In this document: piece after piece, positions 35,707 to 44,372 of the stretch
How the letters are laid out: each line of letters opens with the position of its first letter
Position numbering within the stretch: position 1 is the first letter of the stretch
Assembly: GCF_002094885.1 (NCBI RefSeq)
Contig: NZ_MSIT01000003.1
Coordinates: 186,001 to 250,000, forward strand
Length of the DNA: 64,000 nt
Direction of reading: 5' to 3'
Source: Salibaculum halophilum
GTDB lineage: Bacteria > Pseudomonadota > Alphaproteobacteria > Rhodobacterales > Rhodobacteraceae
Program-made: the position numbers and the translations under genes
Notes under the pieces: generated by a model
Told to the model about the DNA's origin: nothing
Database searches by the model: none
What the model saw: the letters and a program-made list of their open reading frames with translations, nothing else

Positions 35707-36486
35707 ATGAACAGGTCCGACGTGAACGCCAGTGCCGATACCCTCTTCGCAGCCTCCGCCTGGCACGCGCCCGGGGACGGCCCGCGGTATCTGCAACTGT
35801 CGCGCCACATCGCCGATGCCATCAAGGACGGCACCCTGCGCGAGGGCGAGAGACTGCCTGCCGAACGCGACCTTGCCGATCTGGCCGATGTCAGCCGCGT
35901 CACCGTGCGCCGGGCGGTGGCCGAGCTTGTCCGCTCGGGCCTGATCGCGCAGCGCCGCGGTGCGGGCAGCTTCGTGACCGGCACCGCACCCCGGACGGAA
36001 CAATCCCTGTCGACCCTCGTCTCGTTCACCGAGAACATGAAGGCGCGCGGGCGGATCTCGACCAGCCGCGTGCTCGGCCGGGGGCTGCATGCCCCCAGCC
36101 CCGACGAGATGATGGCGCTGGGCCTGTCGCCCGCGCGCCAGGTCGCGCGGCTGGAACGGTTGCGCAGCGCCGATGGCACGCCAATGGCGATCGAGCGGTC
36201 CTCTCTGCCGGCCGATGTGCTGCCCGATCCCGGGGCGGTTGAAACCTCGCTCTACGAGGTGCTGCGCCGCCGCGGACAGGCGCCCGGCCGGGCCGTCCAG
36301 CGGGTCACGGCCGTGAACGTGACAGGGCCGGACGCCGAGTTGCTCTGCCTGCCCGAGAATACCGCGATCCTGCGGATCGACCGGACCGGCTATCTCGACA
36401 GTGGCCGCCCTGTGGAGTTCACGCGCGGTTTCTACCGGTCGGATTTCTACGATTTCGTCTCGGAATTGCGCCCGGACCGCGAATGA
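35707..36486 (+). CDS. Second GntR-family regulator with UTRA domain
   Basis: 259-residue HutC-type regulator paralogous to the one at 33015-33725, sharing blocks such as RVTVRRAVAELVRSGLIAQRRGAGSFV and RLRSADGTPMAIERSS. Winged helix about residues 30-95, UTRA domain about 105-250, ending VEFTRGFYRSDFYDFVSEL. It lies 75 bp after nagB and may be transcribed separately. It probably senses another sugar phosphate, either for the amino-sugar locus or for the following uronate dehydrogenase-like gene. The target is unknown. Confidence 0.85.
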   Translation: MNRSDVNASADTLFAASAWHAPGDGPRYLQLSRHIADAIKDGTLREGERLPAERDLADLADVSRVTVRRAVAELVRSGLIAQRRGAGSFVTGTAPRTEQSLSTLVSFTENMKARGRISTSRVLGRGLHAPSPDEMMALGLSPARQVARLERLRSADGTPMAIERSSLPADVLPDPGAVETSLYEVLRRRGQAPGRAVQRVTAVNVTGPDAELLCLPENTAILRIDRTGYLDSGRPVEFTRGFYRSDFYDFVSELRPDRE

Positions 36487-36583
36487 AGGCCCACCAGCCG
36501 GACCCCGCCGCACGCGCCCGGGCCACTTGACCTTGCCCGCGCCGCGGCGCAGCCTCGCTGCAGGCATCAAGGAGACGGCCGAC

Positions 36584-37507
36584 ATGAAGAAGATCGTTCT
36601 CACCGGGGCCTGCGGCGCCCTTGGCATGCAGATCCGCGAGACCCTGGCCGGTCAGGCCGCGGAGTTGCTGTCGGTCGACATATCGCCCACACCCGAGACG
36701 CTTCTGCCCAACGAGCGGTTCGAGCAGGTGGACGTGGCCGACATGGCCGCCTTCGCGCCGCTGGTCGCCGGGGCCGACATGGTCGTCCATTTCGCCGCCA
36801 TCGTCGACGAACGCCCTTTCGAGGAGCTTCTGGGCCCGAATTTCATCGCCGCCTACAACGTCTGGGAGGCGGCCTGGCAGCACGGCGCCCGGCGGGTCGT
36901 CTATGCCTCGTCGGTGCACGCGGTGGGCATGCACGAGACGACCGCCGGCATCGGTCTGGACGCGCCGCACCGGCCCGACACCTACTATGGGCTGGCCAAG
37001 TGCTTTGCCGAGGACATGGGCCGGATGTACTGGGAAAAGCGCGGGCTGGAAGCGGTCTGCCTGCGCATCTTTTCCTGCACCGCCGCGCCGCAGAACCTGC
37101 GCGCCCTGCAGACCTGGCTGAGCTTCGATGACCTGCGCCAGCTGGTCCGCCGGGCGGTCGAGGCGCCGGTGACCGGCTTTGCCACCGTCTACGGGGTTTC
37201 CGCCAACACCCGCGCGCCGATCCGTAACGACACCGCCGGGTTCCTCGGCTTTCGCCCCGTCGACAATGCCGAGGACTGGGCCGAGGCGCTACAGGCCGAT
37301 AGCCCCCACCCGGCGCCCGACGACATGAACTTCACCCGGCTGGGCGGCCCCTTTGCCGCCGTGCCGCTAGGCGAGTCCGGCCTGGCCGGGATCAGGGCCA
37401 TGAGTGGCGGCGACGGCGCCCCGCCGCCCGAGGCCGAAACCGCGCCGGCGGCGGGGTCGAACGCCGACAAGCTGCCCCGCTTCCTGTCGCGCAAGATGGG
37501 TGACTGA
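36584..37507 (+). CDS. NAD-dependent epimerase/dehydratase-family protein, uronate dehydrogenase-like
   Basis: 307-residue short-chain dehydrogenase with extended fold. The N-terminal NAD loop TGACGALGMQI (about residues 7-17) is followed by FAAIVDERPFEELLGPNFIAAYNVWEAA, the catalytic Ser in YASSVHAVGMH (about residue 110) and the YxxxK pair in YYGLAK (about 135-140). This pattern resembles uronate dehydrogenases that oxidise glucuronate/galacturonate to aldaric lactones. The C-terminal 45 or so residues (from GESGLAG) are low-complexity and extend beyond the usual length of about 265. AAGGAG precedes the ATG. Other sugar epimerases are possible. Confidence 0.72.
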   Translation: MKKIVLTGACGALGMQIRETLAGQAAELLSVDISPTPETLLPNERFEQVDVADMAAFAPLVAGADMVVHFAAIVDERPFEELLGPNFIAAYNVWEAAWQHGARRVVYASSVHAVGMHETTAGIGLDAPHRPDTYYGLAKCFAEDMGRMYWEKRGLEAVCLRIFSCTAAPQNLRALQTWLSFDDLRQLVRRAVEAPVTGFATVYGVSANTRAPIRNDTAGFLGFRPVDNAEDWAEALQADSPHPAPDDMNFTRLGGPFAAVPLGESGLAGIRAMSGGDGAPPPEAETAPAAGSNADKLPRFLSRKMGD

Positions 37508-37561
37508 GGCCCGGCGTACTCCGCGGCTGCGCCCGGGCGCCGGGCGCGGCATGGGGCGCCC

Positions 37562-38413
37562 ATGACCGAGGCGGGCACCCCTGTTCTGGCCTTTCCCGAG
37601 GGGGTTTTTCCGGGTGCGACGCACCACCTGGTGCGCGCGGAACTGACAGCGCGGCGGCCGCGCCGCCTGCACGGGCACGCATTTCATGAACTGCTCTGGG
37701 TGCAGAACGGGCGCGTGCGCCATCACCTGCCCGACCGGCGCGAGGACCTGACCGAGGGCGACCTGATCTTCCTGCGCCCCGGCGACGTCCACGGCCTGCA
37801 GGGGCGGGGCGCGGCGGCCATGGTCGTCTCGCTGTCGATCCGCGACAGTGCCATCGCAACGCTGGGTGCGCACCACCCGACGCTGGCCGGAACGGGCTTC
37901 TGGTCGGAGGCGGCCGACCCGCCCCGGCATCACCTGGACATGCGCCGCATGGCCGAGGTCAATCACGCCGCCCTGCGGCTGGAACGCGCGCCGCGCGATG
38001 CGCTCGCGCTCGAGGCCTTCCTGCTGCCGCTGTTGGCCGACCTCGCGCAGGTGCCCGCGGACGTCCCGCCCGAGGCGCCGGCCTGGCTGCACCGGGCCTG
38101 CACCGGCGCGCAGCGGCCCGAGGTCTTTCGCGAGGGCGCCGCGGGGCTGGTCCGCGTGGCCGGCCGCGCCCACCCGCACGTGGCGCGCACGATGCGCCGC
38201 TTCATGGGCCAGACACCGTCGGACTACGTCAACGCCCGGCGCATGGCCCATGCCGCAACCCGCCTGCTAGGCAGCGAGGACAGCCTGGTCGAGATCGCCG
38301 CCGAGTGCGGGGTTGCCAACCTTTCGCATTTTCACAAGCTGTTCCTGGCCGCCCACGGCCAGACGCCGCAGCGGTTCCGCCGCGCCCGCCGCCAGCAGTT
38401 GATACAGCCCTGA
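37562..38413 (+). CDS. AraC-family transcriptional regulator
   Basis: 283 residues: an N-terminal cupin sensor domain (HGHAFHELLWVQNGRVRHHLPD and EGDLIFLRPGDVHGLQ, about residues 37-85) and a C-terminal pair of helix-turn-helix motifs (about 190-275) with LVEIAAECGVANLSHFHKLFLAAHGQTPQRFRR, the AraC signature. The cupin His residues suggest sugar or metal-ligand sensing. It lies directly before deoC on the same strand (66-bp gap), so it may regulate deoC-aldh16 or the preceding dehydrogenase. Confidence 0.88.
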   Translation: MTEAGTPVLAFPEGVFPGATHHLVRAELTARRPRRLHGHAFHELLWVQNGRVRHHLPDRREDLTEGDLIFLRPGDVHGLQGRGAAAMVVSLSIRDSAIATLGAHHPTLAGTGFWSEAADPPRHHLDMRRMAEVNHAALRLERAPRDALALEAFLLPLLADLAQVPADVPPEAPAWLHRACTGAQRPEVFREGAAGLVRVAGRAHPHVARTMRRFMGQTPSDYVNARRMAHAATRLLGSEDSLVEIAAECGVANLSHFHKLFLAAHGQTPQRFRRARRQQLIQP

Positions 38414-38479
38414 CGCCGCGCCACGTCTTGCCAGCCCACGCCCCCCGTGACAGGCTTCGCCCATCGACGGGAGGCCCCT

Positions 38480-39478
38480 TTGAACACCACCGACACCCAC
38501 GTGACGCGCGCCGACGCGCACCTGCCGCAGGTCCATGAGCCCCGCAACGCCGGGGTGGCGGTGGACCTGTCCTGGGTGCGCGCCGTGCAGGCCAATACAT
38601 CCGCCATCGAACGCCGCGCCGCGACCCTGCCGGGCCGGCGCAGCGTCAAGAAGGATCACCAGGCCGCCTGGCTCTGCAAGGCCATCAGCCTGATCGACCT
38701 GACCACGCTGGCCGGTGACGACACGGAGGGCCGCGTGCGCCGCCTCTGCGCCAAGGCGCGCCAGCCCGCGCGCGCCGATATCCTCGACGCGCTGGGGATG
38801 CAGGGCCTGACCACTGGCGCGGTCTGCGTCTATCACGAGATGGTCGCACCGGCGGTTGAGGCGCTTCGCGGCTCGGGCATTCCCGTCGCGGCCGTCTCCA
38901 CCGGTTTTCCCGCGGGCCTGTCGCCCTACCGCCTGCGCCTCGCCGAGATCGGCGAAAGCGTCGCCGCCGGGGCCGACGAGATCGACATCGTGATATCCCG
39001 CCGCCACGTCCTGCAAGGCAACTGGCAAGCTCTCTACGACGAGATGCGAGAGATGCGCGCGGCCTGCGGCGAGGCGCATGTCAAGGCCATCCTCGCCACG
39101 GGCGAGTTGGGCACGCTGCGCAACGTCGCGCGCGCCTCGCTGGTCTGCATGATGGCGGGCGCCGATTTCATCAAGACCTCGACCGGCAAGGAGGGCGTGA
39201 ATGCCACCCTGCCCGTTTCACTCACAATGATCCGCGCCATCCGCGACTACGAGACACGCACCGGCTTCAAGGTCGGCTACAAACCCGCGGGCGGCATTTC
39301 CAAGGCCAAGGATGCACTCACCTACCTGGCCCTGATCAAGGACGAGCTGGGCAACCGCTGGCTGCAGCCTGACCTGTTCCGCTTCGGCGCCTCGTCCCTG
39401 CTGGGCGACATCGAGCGGCAGTTGGAGCATCACTTGACCGGCGCCTATTCCGTGGGCTGGCGGCACGCCGTCGGATAA
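38480..39478 (+). CDS. deoC: Deoxyribose-phosphate aldolase DeoC
   Basis: Splits 2-deoxyribose-5-phosphate to glyceraldehyde-3-phosphate and acetaldehyde. The 332-residue class I aldolase is longer than the E. coli type of about 259 because of an N-terminal extension. The Schiff-base Lys is in GADFIKTSTGKEG (about residue 232), with the second active-site Lys in VGYKPAGGIS (about 270). A TTG start at 38480 is preferred because GGGAGG lies 6-7 bases upstream; a GTG at 38447 lacks such a site. The adjacent ALDH16 could remove the acetaldehyde product. Confidence 0.9.
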   Translation: MNTTDTHVTRADAHLPQVHEPRNAGVAVDLSWVRAVQANTSAIERRAATLPGRRSVKKDHQAAWLCKAISLIDLTTLAGDDTEGRVRRLCAKARQPARADILDALGMQGLTTGAVCVYHEMVAPAVEALRGSGIPVAAVSTGFPAGLSPYRLRLAEIGESVAAGADEIDIVISRRHVLQGNWQALYDEMREMRAACGEAHVKAILATGELGTLRNVARASLVCMMAGADFIKTSTGKEGVNATLPVSLTMIRAIRDYETRTGFKVGYKPAGGISKAKDALTYLALIKDELGNRWLQPDLFRFGASSLLGDIERQLEHHLTGAYSVGWRHAVG

Positions 39479-39528
39479 GTCGGGATCGTAAGTTTATTCG
39501 CCAATATGAAGACAGGAGCGGGTCGCGC

Positions 39529-41853
39529 ATGACAGTCAAGGAGATTTTCGAGACTATGGACTACGGCCCCGCCCCGGAATCCGCCGCCCCGGCGCTGGAA
39601 TGGCTGGTGGACATGGGCGACCGGTTCGGCTGTTTCATCGACGGCAAATTCACCGACCCGGGCGAAACCTTCGAGGCGAAGAACCCCGCCACCGGCAACG
39701 TGCTGGCCCATGTCACGCAGGCCGGGCAGGCGGACGTGGACGCCGCCGTTACCGCCGCACGCAAGGCACAGGCGAAATGGGCGAAGGACGGTCACAAAAG
39801 GGCGCGCACGCTCTATGCCATCGCGCGGCTGCTGCAGAAACACGCCCGCCTCTTCGCGGTGCTGGAAACCCTCGACAACGGCAAGCCGATCCGCGAAAGC
39901 CGCGACATCGACATCCCCCTGGCCGCGCGGCATTTCTACTACCACGCTGGCATGGCCGAGCTGATGGACGAGGAACTGCCCGACCAGGTGCCGCTGGGCG
40001 TCTGTGGCCAGATCGTGCCCTGGAACTTCCCGCTGCTGATGCTGGCCTGGAAGATCGCCCCGGCGCTGGCCATGGGCAACACCGTGGTGCTGAAACCGGC
40101 CGAATACACCTCGCTCACGGCGCTTCTCTTCGCCGATATCTGCCGCCAGGCGGGCCTGCCGCGCGGCGTCGTCAACATCGTCACCGGCGACGGCGCCGTG
40201 GGCGAGATGATCACCGCCGCTGACGTGGACAAGATCGCCTTCACCGGCTCCAGCGCCGTGGGCCGCCGCATCCGCGCGGCCACCGCCGGGTCGGGCAAGG
40301 CGCTGACACTCGAACTGGGGGGCAAATCCCCCTACATCGTCTTCGAGGATGCCGATATTGACTCAGCTGTCGAGGGGCTGGTCGACGCCATCTGGTTCAA
40401 CCAGGGCGAGGTCTGCTGCGCCGGCTCGCGCCTGCTGGTGCAGGAGGGCATCGCGCCGCGGTTCTACGACAAGCTGCGCGCGCGGATGGACACGCTGCGC
40501 CTGGGCGATCCGCTGGACAAGGCCATCGACGTGGGTGCCGTGGTGGACCCTGTTCAGCTGCAGGCCATCACCAAGATGGTCGATGGCGCGCAGGGCGACA
40601 TTCACCGCACGCCCGGCCCGCTGCCGGCGCAGGGCTGCTACTATCCGCCCACGCTGATCACCGGCCTGTCCCCGGCCGACCGGCTGATGCAGGAGGAGAT
40701 CTTCGGCCCGGTCCTCGTCTCGACAACCTTCCGCACACCGGCCGAGGCGGTCGAGCTGGCCAACAACACGCGCTACGGGCTGGCAGCTTCTCTGTGGACC
40801 GAGAACATCAACCTCGCCCTCGATATCGCACCCGGACTGACCGCGGGCGTGGTCTGGGTCAACGCCACGAACCTTTTCGACGCCGCCGCCGGCTTCGGCG
40901 GCGTCCGCGAGAGCGGCTTCGGCCGCGAAGGCGGCTGGGAGGGGCTGATGGCCTATACCCGGCCCAGGGGCACGGCCAAGAAACTGTCCCCGATCGCGCC
41001 CTACACCACCGATGACGGTGACCCGATCCCGCCGCTGGACCGCACCGCCAAGCTCTATATCGGGGGCAAGCAGGCCCGCCCAGATGCCGGCTATTCGCGC
41101 CCCGTTTATACCCGCACGGGCAAGCTGCTGGGCCATGCCTCGCTGGCCAACCGCAAGGATCTCCGCAACGCGGTCGAGGCCATGACGGCGGCAAAGGCCT
41201 GGTCGGCGACCACCGGCCACCTGCGCGCGCAAATCCTGTATTATATGGCCGAGAACCTCTCGGCCCGCGCGGACGAGTTCGCCAGCCGGATCAACGCCCT
41301 GACCGGCGGCCGCTCGGGCGAGGCGGAGGTGACGCAGGCCATTCGCACCCTGTTCAAATGGGCGGCCTGGGCCGACAAGCACGACCACCGCGCCAAGCCG
41401 GTGCCCCTGCGCGGCACGGCGCTGGCCATGAATGAACCGGTCGGCAACATCGGCGTGCTCTGCGACGACGCCCGCCCCCTGATGGGCCTGATCGAGCCCG
41501 TCGCGCCGGCCCTTGCCATGGGCAACCGCGTTGCGGCCGTCGCCTCCGGCCCCTACCCGCTGTCTGCCACGGATTTCTACCAGGTGCTCGAGACCTCGGA
41601 CCTGCCCGGCGGCGTCCTCAACATCCTGACCGGCGACCACGCCGACCTCGTCCCGCACATGGCCGCCCACGCCGGGCTGGACGCGGTCTGGTCCTTCTCC
41701 TCGAGCGCCCTGTCGGCAGAGATCGAGCGCGCCTCGGCTGCCACGCTCAAACGCACCTGGGTCAACAACGGCCAGACCCGCACCTGGCCCAGCGCCACCT
41801 GGCTGGCGCAGGCGACCGAGGTCAAGACCGTCTGGATTCCCTACGGCGAATAG
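39529..41853 (+). CDS. ALDH16-type double-domain aldehyde dehydrogenase
   Basis: 774-residue protein with two aldehyde dehydrogenase units in one chain. The N-terminal unit (about residues 35-500) looks complete: PWNFPLLMLAWKIAPAL, FTGSSAVGRRI, the Glu in LELGGKSPYIV (about 265) and the catalytic Cys in NQGEVCCAGSRLLV (about 298). The C-terminal unit (about 510-774) retains the fold (NEPVGNIGVLCDDARPLMGLIEP, GGVLNILTGDH) but has no catalytic Cys motif and is truncated. That is the ALDH16 architecture, known from animals and from Loktanella, where the second domain is a pseudo-domain. It lies 50 bp after deoC, so acetaldehyde oxidation is a reasonable inference. Confidence 0.9.
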   Translation: MTVKEIFETMDYGPAPESAAPALEWLVDMGDRFGCFIDGKFTDPGETFEAKNPATGNVLAHVTQAGQADVDAAVTAARKAQAKWAKDGHKRARTLYAIARLLQKHARLFAVLETLDNGKPIRESRDIDIPLAARHFYYHAGMAELMDEELPDQVPLGVCGQIVPWNFPLLMLAWKIAPALAMGNTVVLKPAEYTSLTALLFADICRQAGLPRGVVNIVTGDGAVGEMITAADVDKIAFTGSSAVGRRIRAATAGSGKALTLELGGKSPYIVFEDADIDSAVEGLVDAIWFNQGEVCCAGSRLLVQEGIAPRFYDKLRARMDTLRLGDPLDKAIDVGAVVDPVQLQAITKMVDGAQGDIHRTPGPLPAQGCYYPPTLITGLSPADRLMQEEIFGPVLVSTTFRTPAEAVELANNTRYGLAASLWTENINLALDIAPGLTAGVVWVNATNLFDAAAGFGGVRESGFGREGGWEGLMAYTRPRGTAKKLSPIAPYTTDDGDPIPPLDRTAKLYIGGKQARPDAGYSRPVYTRTGKLLGHASLANRKDLRNAVEAMTAAKAWSATTGHLRAQILYYMAENLSARADEFASRINALTGGRSGEAEVTQAIRTLFKWAAWADKHDHRAKPVPLRGTALAMNEPVGNIGVLCDDARPLMGLIEPVAPALAMGNRVAAVASGPYPLSATDFYQVLETSDLPGGVLNILTGDHADLVPHMAAHAGLDAVWSFSSSALSAEIERASAATLKRTWVNNGQTRTWPSATWLAQATEVKTVWIPYGE

Positions 41854-41921
41854 CCCGGCTTCTTTGGGTGACAAATACCGCGGGGGAGTCCGCGCCGCGC
41901 GCGGACGGGGGCAGCGCCCCC
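41853..41921 (+). repeat. Post-stop repeat element, copy B (3' of the ALDH16 gene)
   Basis: Starts at the stop codon of the ALDH16 gene: CCCGGCTTCTTTGGGTGACA then AATACCG and a G-run. It continues with an 8-bp hairpin (GTCCGCGC / GCGCGGAC, 41888-41906) and a 6-bp hairpin (GGGGGC / GCCCCC, 41907-41921). This is almost the same unit as copy A at 4231-4300, 37 kb away. A further 7-bp hairpin (CGCCGCC / GGCGGCG, 41933-41949) follows before the convergent DUF1523 gene. Confidence 0.75.
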
Positions 41922-41990
41922 ACCTCCCGAGACGCCGCCAAAGGCGGCGGCGAGACAAGCAGGCCTGCGCCCGCGGCGCAGACCGTGCGG

Positions 41991-42665
41991 TCACTTGCCG
42001 CGCAGGCGGTCCCACCAGCGCCGCAGCCGACCCCGCCGCTCGGCGAAATCGGCCTGGACGTGGTCGATGCGGTCCTCGGCGCTCTCGGCCAGCGGGTCCA
42101 GCGTGCGTTCGCGGAACTGCCGCCACATCGCCCGCACGAAGAGCACACCCGCCAGCATCAGCACGTAGATCACGATGTTCGACCAGGGCACGGGGCGGAA
42201 ATCCTCGCCCGGGGCGGGGCGGATCGACACCGCGTTGGGATATATCGACAGCCAGTTGATGCGCCAGCCGTAGTGGGTGATCACCACCCAGTCATACGGC
42301 GCCTCGGTCGAGATCGCCGCCCCCGCCTCGGCCTGCAGGTCGGCGCTGTCGAACTTGAAATAGGGCGGGTAGATCCAGCCGGTATCCTCGTTGCGATACA
42401 CCATGGTCTGGTTGCCGCCCCGGATCAGGCCGAACAGGTAGGTCCGTTTGCGCTGGGAATTGATGAACCTGAGGTCGCGCGACAGGCTCTCGGCGTTGCC
42501 CGTGTCCGTCTGCGCGAAAAAGATCCGGTTGAGCCCCGACAGATCGGTGCGCACGACCTCGGTCGAGGTCACCCGGGCGACGTCGCGATGCGGCAGCACG
42601 TAGTGCAGCCAGAGGGCGAGGATTACGAGGATCGTGATGCGGAACGCACGGCGGATATTGCGCAT
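41991..42665 (-). CDS. DUF1523 family membrane protein
   Basis: 224-residue protein of a family found mainly in Rhodobacterales, function unknown. There is an N-terminal membrane segment (about residues 8-24), a periplasmic domain (about 30-160) containing RKRTYLFGLIRGGNQTMVYRNEDTGWIYPPYFKFDSADLQ, typical of DUF1523, a second membrane segment (about 164-182) and a charged C-terminal tail ending RRWWDRLRGK. It lies 12 bp downstream of a small membrane-protein gene with the same orientation, so the two are probably one operon. Confidence 0.82.
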   Translation of the reverse strand: MRNIRRAFRITILVILALWLHYVLPHRDVARVTSTEVVRTDLSGLNRIFFAQTDTGNAESLSRDLRFINSQRKRTYLFGLIRGGNQTMVYRNEDTGWIYPPYFKFDSADLQAEAGAAISTEAPYDWVVITHYGWRINWLSIYPNAVSIRPAPGEDFRPVPWSNIVIYVLMLAGVLFVRAMWRQFRERTLDPLAESAEDRIDHVQADFAERRGRLRRWWDRLRGK

Positions 42666-42677
42666 GTCGGACTCTTT

Positions 42678-42938
42678 TCAGTTTACGACAAGTATGATGG
42701 CACCGACCAGGATCGGCGGGATGACGTAGACAAGCAGGATCAGCCGCCGTCTCAGGCTGGCCTCGTACTCTTTCATGCCCTCCTTGACAAAGGCGTCGCG
42801 GTGGATGCCCTCGGGCCGGGTCTCTTCCCATTCGGCCTCCAGCTTCTCGCGCCGGACCGAGCGCGAATAGAGTGACACGCAGACATAGACCACGGTAAGG
42901 ACGAGGAACCCGAAGATAACCAGCCGGACAAAGTTCAT
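42678..42938 (-). CDS. Small two-TM membrane protein, uncharacterised
   Basis: 86 residues with membrane segments near residues 4-24 (VRLVIFGFLVLTVVYVCVSLY) and 66-85 (ILLVYVIPPILVGAIILVV), joined by a charged, helical loop (RREKLEAEWEETRPEGIHRDAFVKEGM). The ATG at 42938 has AAGAGG eight bases upstream; a GTG nine bases earlier is an alternative. It is probably co-transcribed with the DUF1523 gene. No function recognised. Confidence 0.72.
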   Translation of the reverse strand: MNFVRLVIFGFLVLTVVYVCVSLYSRSVRREKLEAEWEETRPEGIHRDAFVKEGMKEYEASLRRRLILLVYVIPPILVGAIILVVN

Positions 42939-43060
42939 CTCTCGCACCTCTTGAACGCATGTGCCGAACGGGCCCGTCGTCCCGGCCCATCCTGTTTACA
43001 GCATATCGGGGCGGGCGAAAGGCCGCGATGGGGCTCCTCCGCGCAGCCGGCTTCTCCGAC

Positions 43061-43405
43061 CTACCATTCCTTCTCCCGCCACCGTTTCGGCAGGCTGGCC
43101 ACACCGAGCACCATCACCGGCCCCCAGAGCAGGGCCGAAATCGCCCCAAGTTCCAGAAAATGCCCCAGGAATGCGACCCATCCGTCGCGCAACAGGGCCG
43201 ACCAGTCGATGCCCTGCGCGAGGTAGAGCACCGTGAAAAAGGCAATCCCGAGCACCATCATGACCAGGGCCGAGCACAGGCCGAGCAGGATAAGCGCTTT
43301 CACCCCCTCGGGAAAAACGTGGAACAGCAGGCGTGGAACGGACCACCCCATGGCCGCCAGCGCAAGCGCCGGAACGATCAGGTCAAGCCCCACACCTCCG
43401 GTCAA
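43061..43405 (-). CDS. Hypothetical membrane protein with three hydrophobic segments
   Basis: About 114 residues with three hydrophobic stretches (LIVPALALAAMGWSVPRLLF; ALILLGLCSALVMMVLGIAF and the following residues; GAISALLWGPVMVLGVASL) and a basic end (PKRWREKEW). The start is uncertain. A TTG at 43405 has GGAGGAAAGG about 9 bases upstream and is preferred; the frame extends to another TTG at 43459. It lies on the same strand just downstream of the L,D-transpeptidase gene. No family recognised. Confidence 0.55.
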   Translation of the reverse strand: MTGGVGLDLIVPALALAAMGWSVPRLLFHVFPEGVKALILLGLCSALVMMVLGIAFFTVLYLAQGIDWSALLRDGWVAFLGHFLELGAISALLWGPVMVLGVASLPKRWREKEW

Positions 43406-43476
43406 ATCCGAACCCTTTCCTCCGCGGCCGCGCTGACCCCTGTCAGTCGCATACGACAAACACGGACGCGGCTCAT

Positions 43477-44247
43477 TCAGGCCTCATCCGGCGCCGCCGG
43501 GGCCTCGTCAGCGGTCACATCCGTGGCGCCGTAGATGGAAGCAGGGTCCACGATAGTGGGCGGCAGCTCCTCGCCGCGGTTGGCCAGATCTTCGCCCTCG
43601 GCAGCGACGGATTCCTCGTAGGTCCGCACGGTCACGCGCGCGCCACGTTCGACCCGTTCGTAGAGGTCGATGATATCCTGGTTGAACAAGCGGATGCAGC
43701 CCGCGGATCCGGAATTGCCAATCGAGGGCAGGTCGTTGGTGCCGTGAATGCGAAAGAAGGTGTCGCGCCCGTTCTGGTAGAGGTAGAGCGCCCGCGCACC
43801 CAGCGGGCTGGCCAAGCCGCCCTCGACGCCGTCGGCGAAGGGGCCGTAAACCTCGGGCTGCGTGCGCAGCATGTTGGCAGTGGGCGTCCAGCCGGGCCAT
43901 TCGCGTTTCATCCCCACGGTGGAATCCCCCCGCATCCGCAGCCCGGCGCGGCCCACGGCGATGGGATAGCGCATGGCGGCACCGTCTTCCTCGACGAGAT
44001 AGAGAAACTTGGCATGGGGATCGACGACGATGGTGCCCGGCGATTCGGAGCCGTCGTAGACGACGGGCATGCGCCGGTTGACCCCCTGCAGGTGCTTTGC
44101 CGGGACCGGCGGCAGGACATATTCACCGTCCTCCAGCGCGCCATACCCCGCGACCGGGCCACCCGGGATCAGCCCGGCGCCGCCGGAACACCCCGCGACG
44201 GCCAACAGTGACGCAAGCGTAAGCACGAGGCGGAAAACATGGCGCAT
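43477..44247 (-). CDS. L,D-transpeptidase (YkuD domain) lipoprotein
   Basis: 256-residue envelope protein. The lipobox LLAVAGC predicts lipid attachment at Cys20. The YkuD catalytic domain (about residues 65-215) has TIVVDPHAKFLYLVEEDGAAMRYPIAVGRAG and the active site HGTNDLPSIGNS-SAGCIRLFNQDI, with catalytic His and Cys. Such enzymes form 3-3 peptidoglycan cross-links or attach proteins to peptidoglycan. After the domain there is an acidic, Ala/Glu/Pro-rich tail of about 35 residues (ending DEAPAAPDEA) without a known role. The start at 44247 is chosen because the signal sequence begins there. Confidence 0.88.
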   Translation of the reverse strand: MRHVFRLVLTLASLLAVAGCSGGAGLIPGGPVAGYGALEDGEYVLPPVPAKHLQGVNRRMPVVYDGSESPGTIVVDPHAKFLYLVEEDGAAMRYPIAVGRAGLRMRGDSTVGMKREWPGWTPTANMLRTQPEVYGPFADGVEGGLASPLGARALYLYQNGRDTFFRIHGTNDLPSIGNSGSAGCIRLFNQDIIDLYERVERGARVTVRTYEESVAAEGEDLANRGEELPPTIVDPASIYGATDVTADEAPAAPDEA

Positions 44248-44372
44248 GGGACGGTATCCTGTTGAATTCTGGCGCAGCCTAGCAGGCCCGCGCGCCGAGG
44301 CAATCCCGCCGATCCCGGCCGGGCCCATTCTATCCCCGATGGACCCGGGAGCCGGAAACGCCCGGTCGGGCC

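Noticed and set aside
41059-41853. Second aldehyde dehydrogenase half as a frameshifted or decayed gene
   Set aside because: The frame is continuous with the first half, and a truncated, Cys-less second domain is the normal ALDH16 plan.
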